Source: Chromera velia
Taxonomy: Eukaryota > Sar > Chromeraceae
Length of the DNA: 23,783 bases
Direction of reading: 5' to 3'
Assembly: GCA_018398765.1 (NCBI GenBank)
Contig: JAHBMJ010001970.1
Coordinates: 1-23,783, forward strand
The number at the start of each line of letters is the position of its first letter. Within the stretch, counting starts at the first letter, position 1. The notes beneath the pieces were generated by a model that was not told where the DNA came from, searched no databases, and saw only the letters and a program-made list of their open reading frames with translations. Below, piece after piece: positions 22,281 to 23,783 of the stretch. The position numbers and the translations under genes are program-made.

Positions 22281-23595
22281 AAACTGACCATATCCAACAG
22301 CACCATGTCCCCATCCTGCATCCGCCTATCGTTGGGGGCCCCGGCATGCCCGTAGTGGAGGACAGCAGCGTTGGGCCCGGAGGCGCAGATGCAGTCGTAA
22401 GCCTCGTGCCGTGCACCCCCATGCATTCCACAGTAGCCCTGAAAGAGGGGCAGCAGGAAAGAAGTGTGAATGGCAGGAAGAGCAGACAAAGGCAATGACT
22501 CCGGAAAGAGAGAAAAACAGAACAGTCGCAAGAAAAAAATGGAAAGAACCAAGGAGGAGAGAGGACGAAAAAAAAAAAAGAATCCGATCCAAGAATTCAC
22601 CTAACTATCTGCAGACGGGGACACGAGACATGAATTCTCGCGTCGATACAAATTCTCCCTTCCTCTGCCTCCTTTTCTCTCTCCAAAAAAGAGAAAAGGG
22701 CCTTCCTTGATTGCATGGACGGCCAGGTTGCCTGCCTTCCTTCCTCCCTTCTTCCTCTTTGTCTTCCTGTCTGACTTCCTTTGTCAATCTTCGGAGGCTG
22801 TCGGGGAGAAGAGTGGGCAGGCCTTCCGAAATCGAACGAATTCACACTTGCTTCCTGCCCCCGATCTTTTCCCTCTCTCTTAATTTCCCACTTCCCTCCC
22901 TCCCTCCCTCCCTCCCTCCCTCTCTGCTATGGACCTCGATCGCCCGACCTTGAATGATGCCTCCAGTTGACGCTCCCACATTCCCCCCTTACAGAGTTCC
23001 ATCACAAAGCGGTGCCCTGCAGAGGAAACCTCGTTGGCCGTTCTCATGAACGAAATCTCCTCGGGAGTCTGCATGCATGAACAAGAAGAAGGGAACATAA
23101 GCAAACACCCAAGGAAACAAACAAACAAATAAGCAAACAGACGAGACGAAAAGTAAATGCTGCAAGGAACCGCAAACAGGCCTCCAGGAGTATCTGGGGT
23201 CACTCAGTCAGTCTCTTTCTTTCTTCGCAGAAGCTTGACCCGTCTCCTACCTAAAGTGCATCTCTGGACCTCACCATCCACACTCACCAGGCGAAAGAGG
23301 TTTCTTTGCGTTCCGACGAGTCAACAGAGATTCTCTTCCCTTCCCTGATTTCTTTCCTTCCTTTTTGGCCTGTCTCGTCTGACCGGTTTCCTTTCGATGC
23401 CTAGTGACACACACACGGTCGCTTCATCCCCCCCCCCCCNAAATATACACCCCTCTCCGCCTGCATGCATTCCTTTGCAGTCTTTCCTTCTCGGATTCCC
23501 TTCTACAGACCCTGCCGACGAACCCACCTTGAAGACTCTGCTCTCGGAGAGAACAGGGAAGAGGGCCGAGTCGTCCAATTCGAATTTGGAGATGC
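19710..23595 (-). CDS. PEPD: Prolidase / Xaa-Pro dipeptidase (M24), C-terminal eight exons, 5' partial
   Basis: Exons in transcript order are 23595-23528, 23068-22949, 22438-22289, 21971-21656, 21190-21092, 20871-20814, 20330-20231 and 19760-19710, all phase-matched, giving 319 residues of the pita-bread domain. Prolidase hydrolyses X-Pro dipeptides using two metal ions. Counted from the first visible codon, the ligands are Asp111 (LLDM), Asp122 (ATDIT), His207 (HGLGHFLG), Glu249 (TVEPG) and Glu289 (GGVRIED). As I recall the human ligand positions, the 11, 42 and 40 residue spacings match exactly, and Asp to His is two residues longer here. The protein ends with [14 protein letters not shown]. 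About 170-185 N-terminal residues are missing and should lie to the right of the window. Likely cytosolic housekeeping. The introns carry many simple repeats. Confidence 0.95.
20308..20468. repeat. Duplicated exon-intron edge with nested foldbacks in a PEPD intron
   Basis: Positions 20308-20346 cover the last-but-one PEPD acceptor (23 exon bases and 16 intron bases). They are repeated at 20430-20468 with 3 differences in 39. The intronic copy has lost the CAG acceptor (GAAC in place of GCAG). Between the copies lie a perfect 12-bp inverted repeat (GTGCATGCATTT 20346-20357, AAATGCATGCAC 20388-20399) and an overlapping 10-bp one (TTTCATACAG 20377-20386, CTGTATGAAA 20414-20423). Confidence 0.9.
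22173..22203. repeat. Dispersed 31-nt intronic element, copy 2
   Basis: Matches 3309-3339 with a single difference (G for A at the tenth base). It lies in the 317-base PEPD intron 22288-21972 and runs straight into a CA repeat, as the other copy does. Confidence 0.8.
22198..22275. repeat. Compound CA and GA microsatellites
   Basis: A CA run (about 22198-22236) is followed by a GA run (about 22241-22275). Both are in the PEPD intron immediately downstream of the donor ATG|GTCAGT at 22288. Confidence 0.95.
22893..22924. repeat. CCCT microsatellite
   Basis: Eight or so CCCT units on plus (AGGG in transcript sense) start about 25 bases inside the PEPD intron that begins at 22948. Confidence 0.9.
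23430..23440. other. Poly-C run with unresolved base
   Basis: A run of ten C ends in N at 23440, inside the PEPD intron 23527-23069. It marks a base or length that the assembly did not resolve. Confidence 0.9.
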
Positions 23596-23761
23596 CTGCC
23601 AGAAGAGAAGAGAAGAGAAGAAGAACATCCATGCATCGTTTCAAGTTCTCGTCAAAACACTTGATGACCTCAGAGAAAAGCGATCGAGCCAAAGCAGAGA
23701 GAGAACACCTCGCTACGAAGAAAGCTGAACAGGGCAGCCACGCTGCCTTGCCAAAGTGTGT

Positions 23762-23783
23762 GGGGGGGGGGGGGGGGGGGGGG
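23762..23783. other. Terminal poly-G run
   Basis: The window ends in 22 consecutive G. This homopolymer probably marks a contig or sequencing limit. It lies upstream, in transcript sense, of the first visible PEPD exon, where the missing N-terminal exons should follow. Confidence 0.85.

Overview
The window looks like nuclear DNA of a eukaryotic protist. Genes are split by many GT-AG introns, microsatellites are dense, and the palindrome TGCATGCA recurs. A chromerid-type alveolate alga such as Chromera is my best guess, but it is an inference with low to moderate confidence. No prokaryotic gene, tRNA, rRNA or CRISPR array was seen. All splice models below were built by hand, using splice sites and codon-phase matching only.

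Layout. (1) 1-1363: no gene supported. (2) 1364-7872, minus strand: a nine-exon gene of about 894 codons that I interpret as INCENP, the scaffold of the chromosomal passenger complex. Its split IN-box and TSS-type motif sit near the C-terminus. (3) 7873-9142: shared divergent upstream region with a GC-rich block holding three TATA-centred palindromes. (4) 9143-10677, plus strand: a two-exon, 343-residue GT-A-like glycosyltransferase with a long CT/GT microsatellite intron. (5) 10678-11832: non-coding. (6) 11833-15378, plus strand: a decayed gag-like retroelement remnant with helical, Gly/Arg-rich and zinc-knuckle-like parts. It has several in-frame stops and no visible reverse transcriptase, protease or integrase. 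(7) 15379-16764: mostly a 1.2-kb polypyrimidine tract. (8) 16765-19065, plus strand: a five-exon model for a 211-residue predicted secreted protein of unknown function. (9) 19710-23595, minus strand: the last eight exons of prolidase (PEPD, peptidase M24). All five metal ligands are visible, and the N-terminal part lies beyond the right edge.

The genes do not form a pathway. INCENP and the glycosyltransferase are divergently arranged, and the secreted-protein gene converges on PEPD. The features I find most worth following are: the IN-box split over four exons with a tail added after the TSS motif; an intronic array of repeated GTGA, which is tandem splice-donor consensus; microsatellites growing out of splice donors; a duplicated splice-acceptor region with a foldback inside a PEPD intron; the three-TATA palindrome block; and the novel secreted protein.
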